NCBI GenBank assembly: GCA_014803435.1
Contig: JACYFD010000001.1
Location: forward strand, 186,001-250,000
Direction of reading: 5' to 3'
Source: Cellulosimicrobium terreum
GTDB taxonomy: Bacteria; Actinomycetota; Actinomycetes; Actinomycetales; Cellulomonadaceae
Length of the DNA: 64,000 nucleotides
In this document: one piece after another, positions 24,801 to 32,556 of the stretch
Layout of the letters: every line of letters begins with the position of its first letter
Numbering within the stretch: position 1 is the stretch's first letter
The notes under the pieces: generated by a model
Database searches by the model: none
Told to the model about the DNA's origin: nothing
The model's input: only the letters and a program-made list of their open reading frames with translations
Translations under genes and position numbers: made by a program

Positions 24801-26128
24801 CCGTCCCCGCGGGCGTCGAGCTGCGCGGCTCCGCGGGCGTCGCGAACCGCGACTCGCTCGAGCTGAGCGGCGGGACCGTGCTCCTCGCGTACGAGGGCGG
24901 CGTCGCACCCGCGGCACCGGGCGAGCCCGACCCGTCGGTGGGCGAGACGGCGTTCGTCACCCTCGCGGGCGACGACGCGGGACTGCGCGGGCTGCGGGTC
25001 TTCCACCCGGAGAACAACCCCGCGGGGCCCGACGGCGTGCGGTCCTACCCGTTCGCCGTGCGCGGTGACGCGCCCGGGACCTACGTCGTGGACGTCGGTC
25101 TGACCAACGCGTGGAACGCGGTCGACATGACCGACGCCGCGGACGGCTTTCTCGTCCGCCGCGCGATCGGGCTGTTCCTCTCCCAGGGCGTGCACGTCGG
25201 CGCCAACACGGGCGGGACCGTCGAGAACGTGCTGTCGAACGGCAACGTGATCACCCGCCTCGCCTACGGCCAGCCCGGCTGGGTCGAGGGGGCCGACCTG
25301 TTCGGCCAGGTCATCGACCCGGTCGCCCGCGAGCGCGAGGTGCTCGTCCGCGCCACGGGATCCACGGACCTCACGGTGCTGAACACCTTCGCGTACGGCA
25401 CCCGCGACGGTCTCGTCGCGAGCGACGGTGCGACGGTGACCGCGTACAACCTCGGGACCGACAACCTCGGCCCCGGCGGGCACTCCGTGGACGCCGACGA
25501 CACCAGCGCCGTCACGGTCGTCAACCTCATGCGGTACAACGGCACGACGAGCCGTGGACCCGTGACGATCATCAACCCGATGGCGATCCACATGGCGACG
25601 TCGGCGCTCGCGGTCGAGGCTGCGGGCACGGGCGGCGCCGACGGGGCGGTCCGCATCGAGGGCACCGTGGTCGAGCCCGGTCGCTACGAGACCGGGAGCA
25701 CGGTGACGGTGGTCGCCGAGCCGGCGGCGGGCGCGCTGTTCGCGGGCTGGCAGGACGGCTCGGGCGAGGTCGTCTCCTCCGACGCGCGGTACACGTTCGC
25801 GGTCGAGGGGGACATGTCCCTCGTGGCGGTCTTCGAGGCGGGCTCGGCCGCCCCGGTCGAGGTCACGGCGGTGGGTCGTTGCCTGGCCGGGCGGGCCTAC
25901 GTGGCCGTCCGGGCGCGCAACGTCGGCGACGAGCCGCTCACGCTGACGCTGTCCACGCCGTTCGGCGAGCGCGAGGTCGCCGGCGTCGCCTCGGGAGCGA
26001 GCGCCTACCAGTCGTTCGCGACCCGGGCGGTCTCGGTCGAGCCGGGCGAGGCCGAGGTGGCGGTGTCCGGCGGAGCAGGACCGGACGCCGCGCTCACCGC
26101 GCCGTACGACGCCGTGAGCTGCGGCTGA
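21890..26128 (+). CDS. Secreted multidomain beta-helix protein (pectate-lyase-3 family) with the shared C-terminal Cys-Gly domain
   Basis: ATG 21890 follows AAAGGTG at 6 bp, and an earlier GTG in the same frame is less likely. The 1412 residues are: signal peptide 1-31; two related beta-rich segments to about 340; a helical FIVAR-like stretch about 343-405; an F5/8 type C (discoidin) carbohydrate-binding domain about 411-537; a right-handed beta-helix of the Pectate_lyase_3 type about 563-915 (DFGADPTGVADSTAAIQDAL); a second helix about 937-1235 (GIQAALDDAAAAGGGIVYLP); an InlB/Flg_new-type repeat about 1268-1317; and the shared domain about 1324-1412 (RCLAGRAYVAVRA ... SAYQSF ... SCG). It probably cleaves an acidic or branched polysaccharide outside the cell. 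Lyase and hydrolase are both possible for this fold. Confidence 0.82.
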   Translation: MSMHAGAGRVVATGAALVMAVTGLVAPAVAGPVVDVDRYPVGIGADLSPTPRTHGVVSATAPTAGAQVTGEDAGRAFWRTDAAAGAERISLDLADEYVGRLGDVPGYLVVDHLAGESVVATDAGGASLGAGDPEADADGDGWTSTVVALPAGALDAGTAPEVSLAGADGELTVASVRVVAQGTSVDLGPSLAERGIAVRAGDSPDGLVTGTADGRGYWQTGTALGTNFVYANVSDGYALGTTDRVLVDATVQQGGGDMFLQYDSPGDTIPDMFKPSAHHVLDDDGTWASRSWLLDDAVLTNRSNGSDFRLSVEGSPQDVRIDSIAVTVVPRDVDPAIGLRNLVERAEVTYGAAREGERDGQYPAGSRAVLRDAIDVADAVAQDPDANGDAVDAATTTLQDVLQDFLGTQVTTDLARDKPVTASSGGATVAATDGDRGTAWSSARDGEDEWIQVDLGEVTEVDEVLVRWTPDYAHVYRVEVSTDGDEYTEVASAGAIDATGVRTRFEPVDARYVRLALDERATQRAAFALTDLEVRRTVPVDVEPQVVDAVFATEDVVVAELDATDFGADPTGVADSTAAIQDALYACQDATGGTVWMPAGSYRVTGTLEVFAHCTLRGDHPDRAISPDADPLDGTVVVADLPSGEDGPSLFRVGGNAGVVGVTTYYPGQDAADPVPYGFTFELPGRAWQGEQNYMMSSVEHVTMLNSYRGIGVSTMAHDRGEGGPGSQVHEIANVRDVVGTALFEGAVAYNGADVGTWQDVTFDNGVWAGAGPQYGAPDRAVLDAWTREHGTGLVLGDLEWDEFVGVTMADYAVGIRIVKGQRANFTGSFIDADVRRTDVAVQVEVSDDRWGTGFAGGTLEGSEAAVRNTSGGYVKLTGVQVDGDLEGTVHVLDAPAGGVPAVPEPVHAATPAAHLVDVTRAPYDVPRTPGRFSDVDATPGIQAALDDAAAAGGGIVYLPAGWYTVRGHLTVPAGVELRGSAGVANRDSLELSGGTVLLAYEGGVAPAAPGEPDPSVGETAFVTLAGDDAGLRGLRVFHPENNPAGPDGVRSYPFAVRGDAPGTYVVDVGLTNAWNAVDMTDAADGFLVRRAIGLFLSQGVHVGANTGGTVENVLSNGNVITRLAYGQPGWVEGADLFGQVIDPVAREREVLVRATGSTDLTVLNTFAYGTRDGLVASDGATVTAYNLGTDNLGPGGHSVDADDTSAVTVVNLMRYNGTTSRGPVTIINPMAIHMATSALAVEAAGTGGADGAVRIEGTVVEPGRYETGSTVTVVAEPAAGALFAGWQDGSGEVVSSDARYTFAVEGDMSLVAVFEAGSAAPVEVTAVGRCLAGRAYVAVRARNVGDEPLTLTLSTPFGEREVAGVASGASAYQSFATRAVSVEPGEAEVAVSGGAGPDAALTAPYDAVSCG

Positions 26129-26172
26129 CAAGGCTGCGGTTGACAGGTCGGTCGCGCACCCGCGGCCGACGT

Positions 26173-26206
26173 CCCGGCGGGGTCCGGGCAACCGGACCCC
26201 GCCGGG
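26173..26206 (+). terminator. Perfect hairpin inside the sugar operon
   Basis: The arms 26173-26187 and 26192-26206 form a 15-bp perfect stem closed by GCAA, a GNRA-type tetraloop. It lies 45 bp after the beta-helix gene and 26 bp before the DUF4432 gene, both on the same strand. It could end most transcripts, or stabilise and process the upstream message to set gene dosage. Confidence 0.65.
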
Positions 26207-26232
26207 CACCACGCAGAGAGAAGGACTCAGCA

Positions 26233-27321
26233 GTGACGACACGAGCGGGCGTGCGCCCGACGGTGCACGGTGCAGGGCTCGACGAGGTGCGACGCCGCGC
26301 GGGTTCGCTCGCGCAGCTCGCGCGCGTCGAGCACCTGGTGGACGACGACGGGCCCGGCCGCGGCGCACGGCGGCTGCGCGTGGTGACGGGTGGCGGGCTC
26401 GAGCTCGACGTCCTGCCCGACCGCGCGCTCGACCTCGGGCAGGTCACCGTGCACGGCGTGCCGCTGGGCTGGGTCGCGCCCGCGGGCCTCGCCGCACCCG
26501 GCCTGTACCGCGCGGACGACGTCGGCGCGACGTTCGGCGGCCTGCTGCGCACGTGCGGGCTGGACCACGTCGGTGCCCCCGTGCACGACGGCGGCCGCGA
26601 CTTCCCCCAGCACGGTCGCCTCACGTCGATCCCCGCGAGCGTCGAGCGCGCCGCGGTCGTGGGCGACGAGATCGTCGTCGAGGGGGTCGTGCGCCAGGCG
26701 ACGCTCCACGAGGAGAACCTGGTGCTGCGGCGCCGGATCCGTGCCCGGCTGGGCTCGACGTCGGTCACGGTCGAGGACGTCGTCACCAACGAGGGCTGGC
26801 GGCCCGAGCCGCACCTCGTGCTCTACCACGTGAACCTCGGCTGGCCCCTGGTCTCGGAGGAGGCCGAGCTGGACGTGAGCTCGGTCCGCGTCGAGCCCGA
26901 CGGCCCCGACGCGGTCGACGACCCGTGGCGCGAGATCACCGCGCCCGCGGCGGGCTACCGGCAGCGCGTCCACCGGCACGACCTCGACCCCGACGCCGAG
27001 GGGCGCGCCGTCGTGACGAACCGCGCCCTCGGCCTGCGCGTCACGCTGGCCGCAGGGTTTGCGACCCTGCCCGTGCTGTACCAGTGGAAGATGTTCGCCC
27101 CCGGGCAGAACGTCCTCGGGCTCGAGCCCGCGAACGCCCCCGCGATCGGGGGCCGGGTCGCCGCCAGCGAGGCGGGCGTGCTCCCCGTCCTCGCGCCCGG
27201 CGAGTCGGTCTCCTACACCCTCCGCCTCGACGTCGAGCGTCTCGACGTCGAACGCCCCGTCGACCGGGACCCGGCCCGTCCACCGCACGCCGCACCGCAC
27301 CCCGAGGAGACGACCGCATGA
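26233..27321 (+). CDS. DUF4432 / aldose-1-epimerase-like protein
   Basis: The 362-residue protein belongs to the galactose-mutarotase-like fold. GGGLELDVLPDRALDLGQV, GWVAPAGLAAPGLY and FGGLLRTCGLDHVG form the first strands. HGRLTSIPA, EPHLVLYHVNLGWPLV with its conserved His, and FATLPVLYQWKMFAPGQNVLGLEPAN follow, as in DUF4432. It probably interconverts sugar anomers or binds a sugar acid. GTG 26233 has AAGGA 8 bp upstream. The stop overlaps the ThuA start by ATGA. There is no signal peptide, so it is cytoplasmic. DUF4432 genes are often found with ThuA and Gfo/Idh/MocA genes, as here. Confidence 0.8.
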   Translation: MTTRAGVRPTVHGAGLDEVRRRAGSLAQLARVEHLVDDDGPGRGARRLRVVTGGGLELDVLPDRALDLGQVTVHGVPLGWVAPAGLAAPGLYRADDVGATFGGLLRTCGLDHVGAPVHDGGRDFPQHGRLTSIPASVERAAVVGDEIVVEGVVRQATLHEENLVLRRRIRARLGSTSVTVEDVVTNEGWRPEPHLVLYHVNLGWPLVSEEAELDVSSVRVEPDGPDAVDDPWREITAPAAGYRQRVHRHDLDPDAEGRAVVTNRALGLRVTLAAGFATLPVLYQWKMFAPGQNVLGLEPANAPAIGGRVAASEAGVLPVLAPGESVSYTLRLDVERLDVERPVDRDPARPPHAAPHPEETTA

Positions 27322-28079
27322 CCGTGACGAGTCCGACGACCCCCGACGGCTCCCGGGCGCCCGCCGCGCTCGTCGTCCGGGGCGGCTGGGAGGGGCACCG
27401 CCCGCAGGAGACGACGGACCTGTTCGTGCGGTTCCTCAGCGCGCACGGGTACGTCGTCCGGGTCGAGCCGTCACCGGCGGTCTACGCCGACGCGCACACG
27501 ATGGCCGGTGTCGACCTCGTGGTGCAGTGCGTCACGATGGGCGAGATCACGTCCGCCCAGGTCGCCGGGCTCTCCACCGCCGTCGAGGCCGGCACGGGGC
27601 TCGCGGGCTGGCACGGCGGCATCGTCGACTCCTACCGTGCGAGCAGCGAGTACGCGCACCTCGTGGGCGGCCAGTTCGCCCACCACCCCCGGCGCACGTC
27701 GGGGCCGTCGACGCCGCTCGGCGAGCTGCGCGGGGACGAGACGGACAGCTTCGTCACGCACACGGTGCGCGTCGTGCCGGAGCAGGCGCAGCACCCGGTC
27801 GTCGCCGGGATCGAGGAGTTCGAGCTCACGACCGAGCAGTACTGGGTGCTCACCGACGACTACGACGACGTGCTCGCGACGACGACCGTCGAAGCGCGGC
27901 CCGACGACCCGTGGCACCGTCCGTCGACGTCGCCCGCGGTGTGGACGCGACGCTGGGGCGCGGGGAAGGTGTTCGTCTGCACGGCCGGGCACCGGCCGGA
28001 GGACCTCGAGCACCCCGACGTGCGCCGCATCGTCGAGCGCGGCCTGCTGTGGGCGAGCCGGCAGGAGCACGCACTGTGA
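27318..28079 (+). CDS. ThuA domain protein (trehalose-utilisation type)
   Basis: The 253-residue protein has the class-I glutamine-amidotransferase-like fold of ThuA: ALVVRGGWEGHRPQETTD, VVQCVTMGEIT, GLAGWHGGIVDSYR and FVCTAGHRPEDLEHPDVRRIVERGLLWA. ThuA/ThuB proteins act in 3-keto-trehalose and other keto-disaccharide catabolism, ThuB being a Gfo/Idh/MocA dehydrogenase. Exactly that family is encoded next, with a GTGA overlap. ATG 27318 has GAGGAG upstream and overlaps the DUF4432 stop. Confidence 0.88.
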   Translation: MTVTSPTTPDGSRAPAALVVRGGWEGHRPQETTDLFVRFLSAHGYVVRVEPSPAVYADAHTMAGVDLVVQCVTMGEITSAQVAGLSTAVEAGTGLAGWHGGIVDSYRASSEYAHLVGGQFAHHPRRTSGPSTPLGELRGDETDSFVTHTVRVVPEQAQHPVVAGIEEFELTTEQYWVLTDDYDDVLATTTVEARPDDPWHRPSTSPAVWTRRWGAGKVFVCTAGHRPEDLEHPDVRRIVERGLLWASRQEHAL

Positions 28080-29215
28080 CCGCCGCGCCGTCCGGGGAGC
28101 CTGCCGGCGTCGGGATCGTGGGGTGCGGCGCGATCAGCGGCGCCTACCTGGCGACGCTGCCCCGCCTGGCCGCGCTGCGCCTCGTCGCGGTCGCCGACCG
28201 CGACCCGGCACGGGCCGCCGCCGTGGCGGCAGAGCAGGGCGTCCGTGCCCTGACGGTGGACGAGCTCGTGCACGACCCGGAGGTCGACGTCGTCCTCAAC
28301 CTCACGACGCCCGCGGCGCACGAGGAGGTCGCGCTCGCCGCGATCGCGGCCGGCAAGGACGTGTACGGCGAGAAGCCGCTCGCGGCCGACCTGGCCGCGG
28401 CGGCCCGCGTCCTGGACGCGGCGGCGCTCGCCGGGGTCCGGGTCGGGTGCGCGCCGGACACCGTGCTCGGCACGGGCGTGCAGACCGCGCGCCGGGCGAT
28501 CGACGACGGGCTCGTCGGCATGCCGGTGGCGGCGAGCGCGACGATGGTGACCGCCGGGCACGAGCGCTGGCACCCGCACCCCGACTTCTACTACCTCCCG
28601 GGCGGCGGCCCGCTGCTCGACATGGGCCCGTACTACGTGACCGCGCTCGTCCACCTCCTCGGCCCCGTGGCCTCGGTGGTCGGCGCGTCGAGCCGGTCGC
28701 GCGCGTCGCGCACGATCGCGACCGGCCCACGGGCGGGCGAGGAGATCCCGGTCGAGGTGGACACGCACGTGACGGGCCTCCTCACCCACGCGTCGGGGGC
28801 GCTGTCGACCCTCGTGATGAGCTTCGACGCACCCGCGAGCCGGGCGTCGCACATCGAGGTGCACGGGACGCACGCGTCGCTCGAGGTTCCCGACCCGAAC
28901 GGGTTCGACGGACCGGTCCGGCTGTGGCGGGTCGCCGAGGACGGCTGGCACGACCTTCCCGTGAGCGCCGGGTACCGCGATGCCGCGCGCGGCTACGGCC
29001 TCGCCGACCTCGTCACCACGCCGGTCGGCGTGGAGCCGCGCGCCGGCGGGCGGCTCGCCCTGCACGTGCTGGACGTCATGGAGTCGCTGCTCGACGCCGC
29101 GCGCTCGGGCAACCGGGTGCGGGTCGAGAGCACCGCGACCCGGCCGCGCGCCGTCCCGCTCGGGCGGCCCGAACCCGGGGAGGAGGTAGGCACCGACGCT
29201 CTGCACGAGACGTGA
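28076..29215 (+). CDS. Gfo/Idh/MocA family oxidoreductase
   Basis: The 379-residue protein has an N-terminal Rossmann domain (VGIVGCGAISGAYLATL, then DVVLNLTTPAAHEEVALAAIAAGKDVYGEKPLA with the conserved EKP). Its C-terminal half carries GGGPLLDMGPYYVTALVHLLGP, which contains the substrate-site residues. Enzymes of this family oxidise or reduce sugar hydroxyls with NAD(P), including C3 of glycosides. The GTG start overlaps the ThuA stop, giving tight coupling. It is the best candidate to make or reduce a 3-keto sugar in this operon. Confidence 0.9.
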   Translation: MTAAPSGEPAGVGIVGCGAISGAYLATLPRLAALRLVAVADRDPARAAAVAAEQGVRALTVDELVHDPEVDVVLNLTTPAAHEEVALAAIAAGKDVYGEKPLAADLAAAARVLDAAALAGVRVGCAPDTVLGTGVQTARRAIDDGLVGMPVAASATMVTAGHERWHPHPDFYYLPGGGPLLDMGPYYVTALVHLLGPVASVVGASSRSRASRTIATGPRAGEEIPVEVDTHVTGLLTHASGALSTLVMSFDAPASRASHIEVHGTHASLEVPDPNGFDGPVRLWRVAEDGWHDLPVSAGYRDAARGYGLADLVTTPVGVEPRAGGRLALHVLDVMESLLDAARSGNRVRVESTATRPRAVPLGRPEPGEEVGTDALHET

Positions 29216-29280
29216 CCGACCGTGCCGCAACGCGACGACGACGTCGCGCCGGCACCCAGAAGAGAGACGGACCTGAGCTG

Positions 29281-30969
29281 ATGAGCTTCACCAGACGTTC
29301 CTTCCTCGGCCTGACGGCCGCCGCCGCCGCGACGGCCGCCGTGGGTCATCCCGCCGTGGCCGCCGGCCGCTCCCTGACCGCCGGGCCGCTGGCCGCGGCC
29401 CCGGTCGCGGTGAGCCCGCCCGGCGACGTCGTCGGCAAGATCACCGCCGGCTACCAGGGCTGGTTCGCGTGCCGGGGCGACGGCGCCCCGATCGGCCAGT
29501 GGTGGCACTGGGCGCGCCAGGCCGACCAGGCGCCGTCGACCACCAACACCGTGATCAAGTCCTGGCCGGACGTCCGCGAGTACACGACGACGTACGCGAC
29601 AGCCTTCCCCGCGCTCGGGGACGGGCGGCAGGCCCGCCTGTTCTCGTCCTACGACCAGCAGACCGTCGACACGCACCTGCGCTGGATGGCGGAGAACGGG
29701 ATCCACGTCGCGGCGCTCCAGCGCTTCAACCCGTTCGGCGGCGAGGGCCCGACGCGCGACGTCATGGCCGGCCGCGTGCGGTCCGCCGCCGAGGGCGCGG
29801 GCACGAAGTTCTACGTCATGTACGACGTGAGCGACTGGCACGCGATGCGCACCCAGATCACGCAGGACTGGGCGACGAAGATGTCCGCCCACACCGCGTC
29901 GTCGGCCTACGCGCGGCAGAACGGCAAGCCCGTCGTCGGCATCTGGGGTTTCGGGTTCGACGATCCCCAGCGCCCGTTCGCGCCCCAGGAGTGCCAGGAG
30001 GTGATCGACTGGTTCCACGCGCAGGGGTGCTACGTCATGGGCGGGGTGCCGACGTGGTGGCGCACCGAGGGCGACGACTCGCGCGACGGGTTCGCGGACG
30101 TGTACCGCTCGTTCGACATGATCTCGCCGTGGCTCGTGGGCCGGATCGGGACGGTCGCGGGCGCGGACGACTTCTACCAGCGCGCGACGGTGCCCGACCT
30201 CGCGGAGTGCACGCGGCTCGGGATCGACTACCAGCCGTGCGTGCTCCCCGGCGACCTCCAGGAGGGCCAGCGCGTCCACGGCGACTTCATGTGGCGCCAG
30301 TTCTACAACCACGCGCGGGCGGGTGTCGCGAGCGCGTACATCTCGATGTTCGACGAGTACAACGAGGGCAACCAGATCGCGAAGACCGCCGCGACGGCCG
30401 GCGACGTGCCGGCCGGCTCGGGCATGCGGGCGCTCGACGAGGACGGCACGGCGTGCTCGGCCGACTACTACCTGCGCCTGACGGACGACGGCGGCCGGCT
30501 GCTCCGCGGCGAGATCGCCCTCACCGCGGTCCGGCCGACGGCACCTGTCCCCGGTGGGTCGAACCCGACGGACGGGCAGCTCGTGACCCTGCGGTCGCGG
30601 GCGAACTCGCGCTACGTCCAGGCGCGACAGCCCGACGGCGGCACCGTCGTCGCGGCCGCCACCGCGGTCGGTGCGTGGGAACGGTTCCGCGTCGAGTCAC
30701 TGGGCGGTGGCGTCGTGGCGCTGCGGGCCGACGCCGACGGGCGGTACGTGTGCGCGGAGGGCGCGGGCGCGCAGCCGCTCGTCGCGAACCGCGCGGCGGT
30801 CGGTGCGTGGGAACGGTTCCGGATGGAGGAACTCGGCGGTGGTGCGGTCGCGCTGCGGGCCGAGGTCAACGGGCGGTACGTGTGCGCAGAGGGCGCGGGT
30901 GCGCAGCCGCTCGTCGCGAACCGGGACGCCGTCGGGCCCTGGGAGACGTTCGACCTGGTTCGTCTCTGA
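29281..30969 (+). CDS. Secreted GH71/GH99-like glycosidase with fascin-like trefoil repeats
   Basis: The 562-residue protein opens with a Tat-type signal (TRRSFLGLTAAAAATAA). Residues about 50-400 resemble the GH71/GH99 barrel: KITAGYQGWFACRGDG, IGQWWHWARQ, FSSYDQQTVDTHLRWMAENGIHVAALQRF and AYISMFDEYNEGNQI. GH99 members are endo-alpha-mannan-cleaving enzymes and GH71 members alpha-1,3-glucanases. Residues about 425-562 are a fascin-like beta-trefoil built from repeats with the RYVCAEG and 'VGAWERF' pattern; the last two units are almost identical. This is probably a sugar-binding module. It is the last gene of the operon, before a terminator. The start lacks a good ribosome site. Confidence 0.75.
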   Translation: MSFTRRSFLGLTAAAAATAAVGHPAVAAGRSLTAGPLAAAPVAVSPPGDVVGKITAGYQGWFACRGDGAPIGQWWHWARQADQAPSTTNTVIKSWPDVREYTTTYATAFPALGDGRQARLFSSYDQQTVDTHLRWMAENGIHVAALQRFNPFGGEGPTRDVMAGRVRSAAEGAGTKFYVMYDVSDWHAMRTQITQDWATKMSAHTASSAYARQNGKPVVGIWGFGFDDPQRPFAPQECQEVIDWFHAQGCYVMGGVPTWWRTEGDDSRDGFADVYRSFDMISPWLVGRIGTVAGADDFYQRATVPDLAECTRLGIDYQPCVLPGDLQEGQRVHGDFMWRQFYNHARAGVASAYISMFDEYNEGNQIAKTAATAGDVPAGSGMRALDEDGTACSADYYLRLTDDGGRLLRGEIALTAVRPTAPVPGGSNPTDGQLVTLRSRANSRYVQARQPDGGTVVAAATAVGAWERFRVESLGGGVVALRADADGRYVCAEGAGAQPLVANRAAVGAWERFRMEELGGGAVALRAEVNGRYVCAEGAGAQPLVANRDAVGPWETFDLVRL

Positions 30970-31010
30970 CCGCCCTGACCGCCTCTGACGGTCTCGGGTG
31001 GCGCAGTGCA

Positions 31011-31051
31011 CGGGGTCGGTGTCGATCTGAGGACCGACGGCACCGACCCCG
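31011..31051. terminator. Terminator between the sugar operon and the DUF4143 ATPase gene
   Basis: The arms 31011-31024 and 31038-31051 form a 14-bp stem with one G-U pair and a 13-base loop. It lies between the convergent stop codons at 30969 and 31077. Confidence 0.65.
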
Positions 31052-31076
31052 AGCCGCTCGCGCCCCGGCAGAGGAA

Positions 31077-32354
31077 TCACGGCCCCAGGAGCGCGGCAGG
31101 GACGACCGCGATCCCGTCCCGCCGACGGTAGGCGTAGGGACCGGTCGTCACCACGACGGCATCGACGAGGTCGTCGCCGAGCTGGTCGCGCAGCCACACC
31201 AGGTGCCGCACGTCCCGGTCCTCGACCGTGGCCGCGAGCTTCACCTCGATGGCGACGACTCGTCGGCCGCGCTCGACGACCAGGTCGATCTCATGCCGGC
31301 CGTCCTGCTGCCGCAGGTGCCCGACACGGGCTCCGGCGGCCTGTGCGTAGACCTGCACGGACTGCGCGACGAGGTGCTCGAAGAGCGGTCCGAGCATCGA
31401 ACCGGACCGTGGGTCGAGCCGCGCGGCATCCCGTCCGGTGCGCACGTCCTCGCGATGGAGGCCGAGGAGGCGCACGACGAGCGCAGGATCCGCCAGGAAG
31501 TGCTTGGGCGTCCGCGTCAGCCGCTTGAGCGGGTTGAAGACCGGGATCCAGGCCTCGATCGGGTCGAGCACGAACGTCCGGGAGAGGACGTCGCGGTAGA
31601 CGAGCGTGGTGTCCCGTGCGGGCTTGGTCGAGATGCCCGCGGTCGCGGCGTCGAGGATGCGTGCGTAGGCGGCGGTGCTGGCCGTCGCGGCCGCGTAGGC
31701 GCTGAGCCACGCGCGGAGCGACGCGGGACGTCGGACGCTCGTGCCCTGCTCGGCGAACTCCTTCTCCACCGTGTGGGAGAGATAGCCGTCGAGCCAGGTC
31801 TCGCGGCGTGGCGTCGGCAGCGCGCGCAGGCCGGGGAACCCGGAGCCGAAGATCTCGTCGACGTAGTGGTCGAGGTCGACGGGGGTCTCGGAGCGGATCG
31901 TCCCGCGGCCCCCGTCGAGCAGTCGAGAGAGGCTGACGGCAGGTTCGCCGACCCCGCGCTCGACGAGCGACAGCGGGCGCATCCGGAGGGTGACGATGCG
32001 GCCCGCGCCGGAATGGATGTGAGCACCCGGGGGCGCGGACGAACCCGCCAAGATGTACGAGCCGGGCGGCGCGCCGTCGTCGACCGCCCGGCGCACCTGG
32101 TCCCAGGAGCTCGGGTGGAGCTGCCACTCGTCGAGGAGCGTGGTGCCCTGGGGCTCGAGGTCGAAGGGCGCGGCCGCGAAGGCGTCCCGCTCCTGCGCGA
32201 CGTCGAACCGTACGGTGCGGCCCGCCCGACGCCGTGCGGTGGCGGTCTTGCCGACCCCCTTGGCGCCCTGGAGAGCGACGGCGGGGAGGTCGACCAGGAG
32301 GTCGTCGAGCGCCACGTCGGCGAGTCGACGGACGTAGGACCCGGCGTTGACCAT
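31077..32354 (-). CDS. AAA ATPase with DUF4143 domain
   Basis: The 425-residue protein has the Walker A motif GAKGVGKT (residues about 30-37) and Walker B-like TTLLDEWQ. A sensor-like YILAGSSAPPG and a C-terminal DUF4143 region with HEIDLVVERGRRVVAIEVKLA (a PD-(D/E)xK-like core) follow. Such solitary ATPase-DUF4143 proteins are widespread in prokaryotes, with unproven roles in defence, DNA transactions or signalling. The promoter is leaderless (32362-32390). It is unrelated to its neighbours and may be a mobile-type accessory gene, though base composition is not different. Confidence 0.85.
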   Translation of the reverse strand: MVNAGSYVRRLADVALDDLLVDLPAVALQGAKGVGKTATARRRAGRTVRFDVAQERDAFAAAPFDLEPQGTTLLDEWQLHPSSWDQVRRAVDDGAPPGSYILAGSSAPPGAHIHSGAGRIVTLRMRPLSLVERGVGEPAVSLSRLLDGGRGTIRSETPVDLDHYVDEIFGSGFPGLRALPTPRRETWLDGYLSHTVEKEFAEQGTSVRRPASLRAWLSAYAAATASTAAYARILDAATAGISTKPARDTTLVYRDVLSRTFVLDPIEAWIPVFNPLKRLTRTPKHFLADPALVVRLLGLHREDVRTGRDAARLDPRSGSMLGPLFEHLVAQSVQVYAQAAGARVGHLRQQDGRHEIDLVVERGRRVVAIEVKLAATVEDRDVRHLVWLRDQLGDDLVDAVVVTTGPYAYRRRDGIAVVPAALLGP

Positions 32355-32361
32355 GGCCGCT

Positions 32362-32390
32362 ACTCTACATCTCACACACTCGCTAGTCGA
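32362..32390 (-). promoter_or_regulatory. Leaderless promoter of the DUF4143 ATPase gene with direct repeats
   Basis: On the minus strand TCGACT (32385-32390), a 17-bp spacer and TAGAGT (32362-32367) precede the ATG by exactly 7 bp, and no Shine-Dalgarno is present. The direct repeats TCTCACACA (plus 32370-32378 and 32393-32401), 23 bp apart, flank the -35 and may bind a regulator. Confidence 0.6.
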
Positions 32391-32542
32391 CGTCTCACAC
32401 AGTATCGAGCAGGCATCTGCCGCACCATCGAGCCGGCACCCCACGCAGCTGGCGCCCCAGCCCGAGGGCCACCAGGGGATCGCGGACGTCCGGCTCGACC
32501 GCGCGGACGTCACGGCGCGACCGTCGGGTAGGGGCAGAGGGC

Positions 32543-32556
32543 GGAAAGCGCTTGCC
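32543..32556 (+). promoter_or_regulatory. LacI-family-type operator upstream of the SDR-FAD operon
   Basis: GGAAAGCGCTTGCC has an 8-bp perfect AAGCGCTT core with G/C outer arms. This matches the general pattern of LacI-family sugar operators (centre CG). It lies 107 bp before the SDR start codon. Confidence 0.5.

Noticed and set aside
21860-26368. A 1500-residue open frame antisense to the beta-helix gene
   Set aside because: Same reason: high G+C at third positions keeps the opposite strand open. No motif or ribosome site is seen.
31077-32354. DUF4143 ATPase as part of a defence island
   Set aside because: The flanking genes are metabolic and no other defence family is present. A lone DUF4143 gene does not support a defence island.
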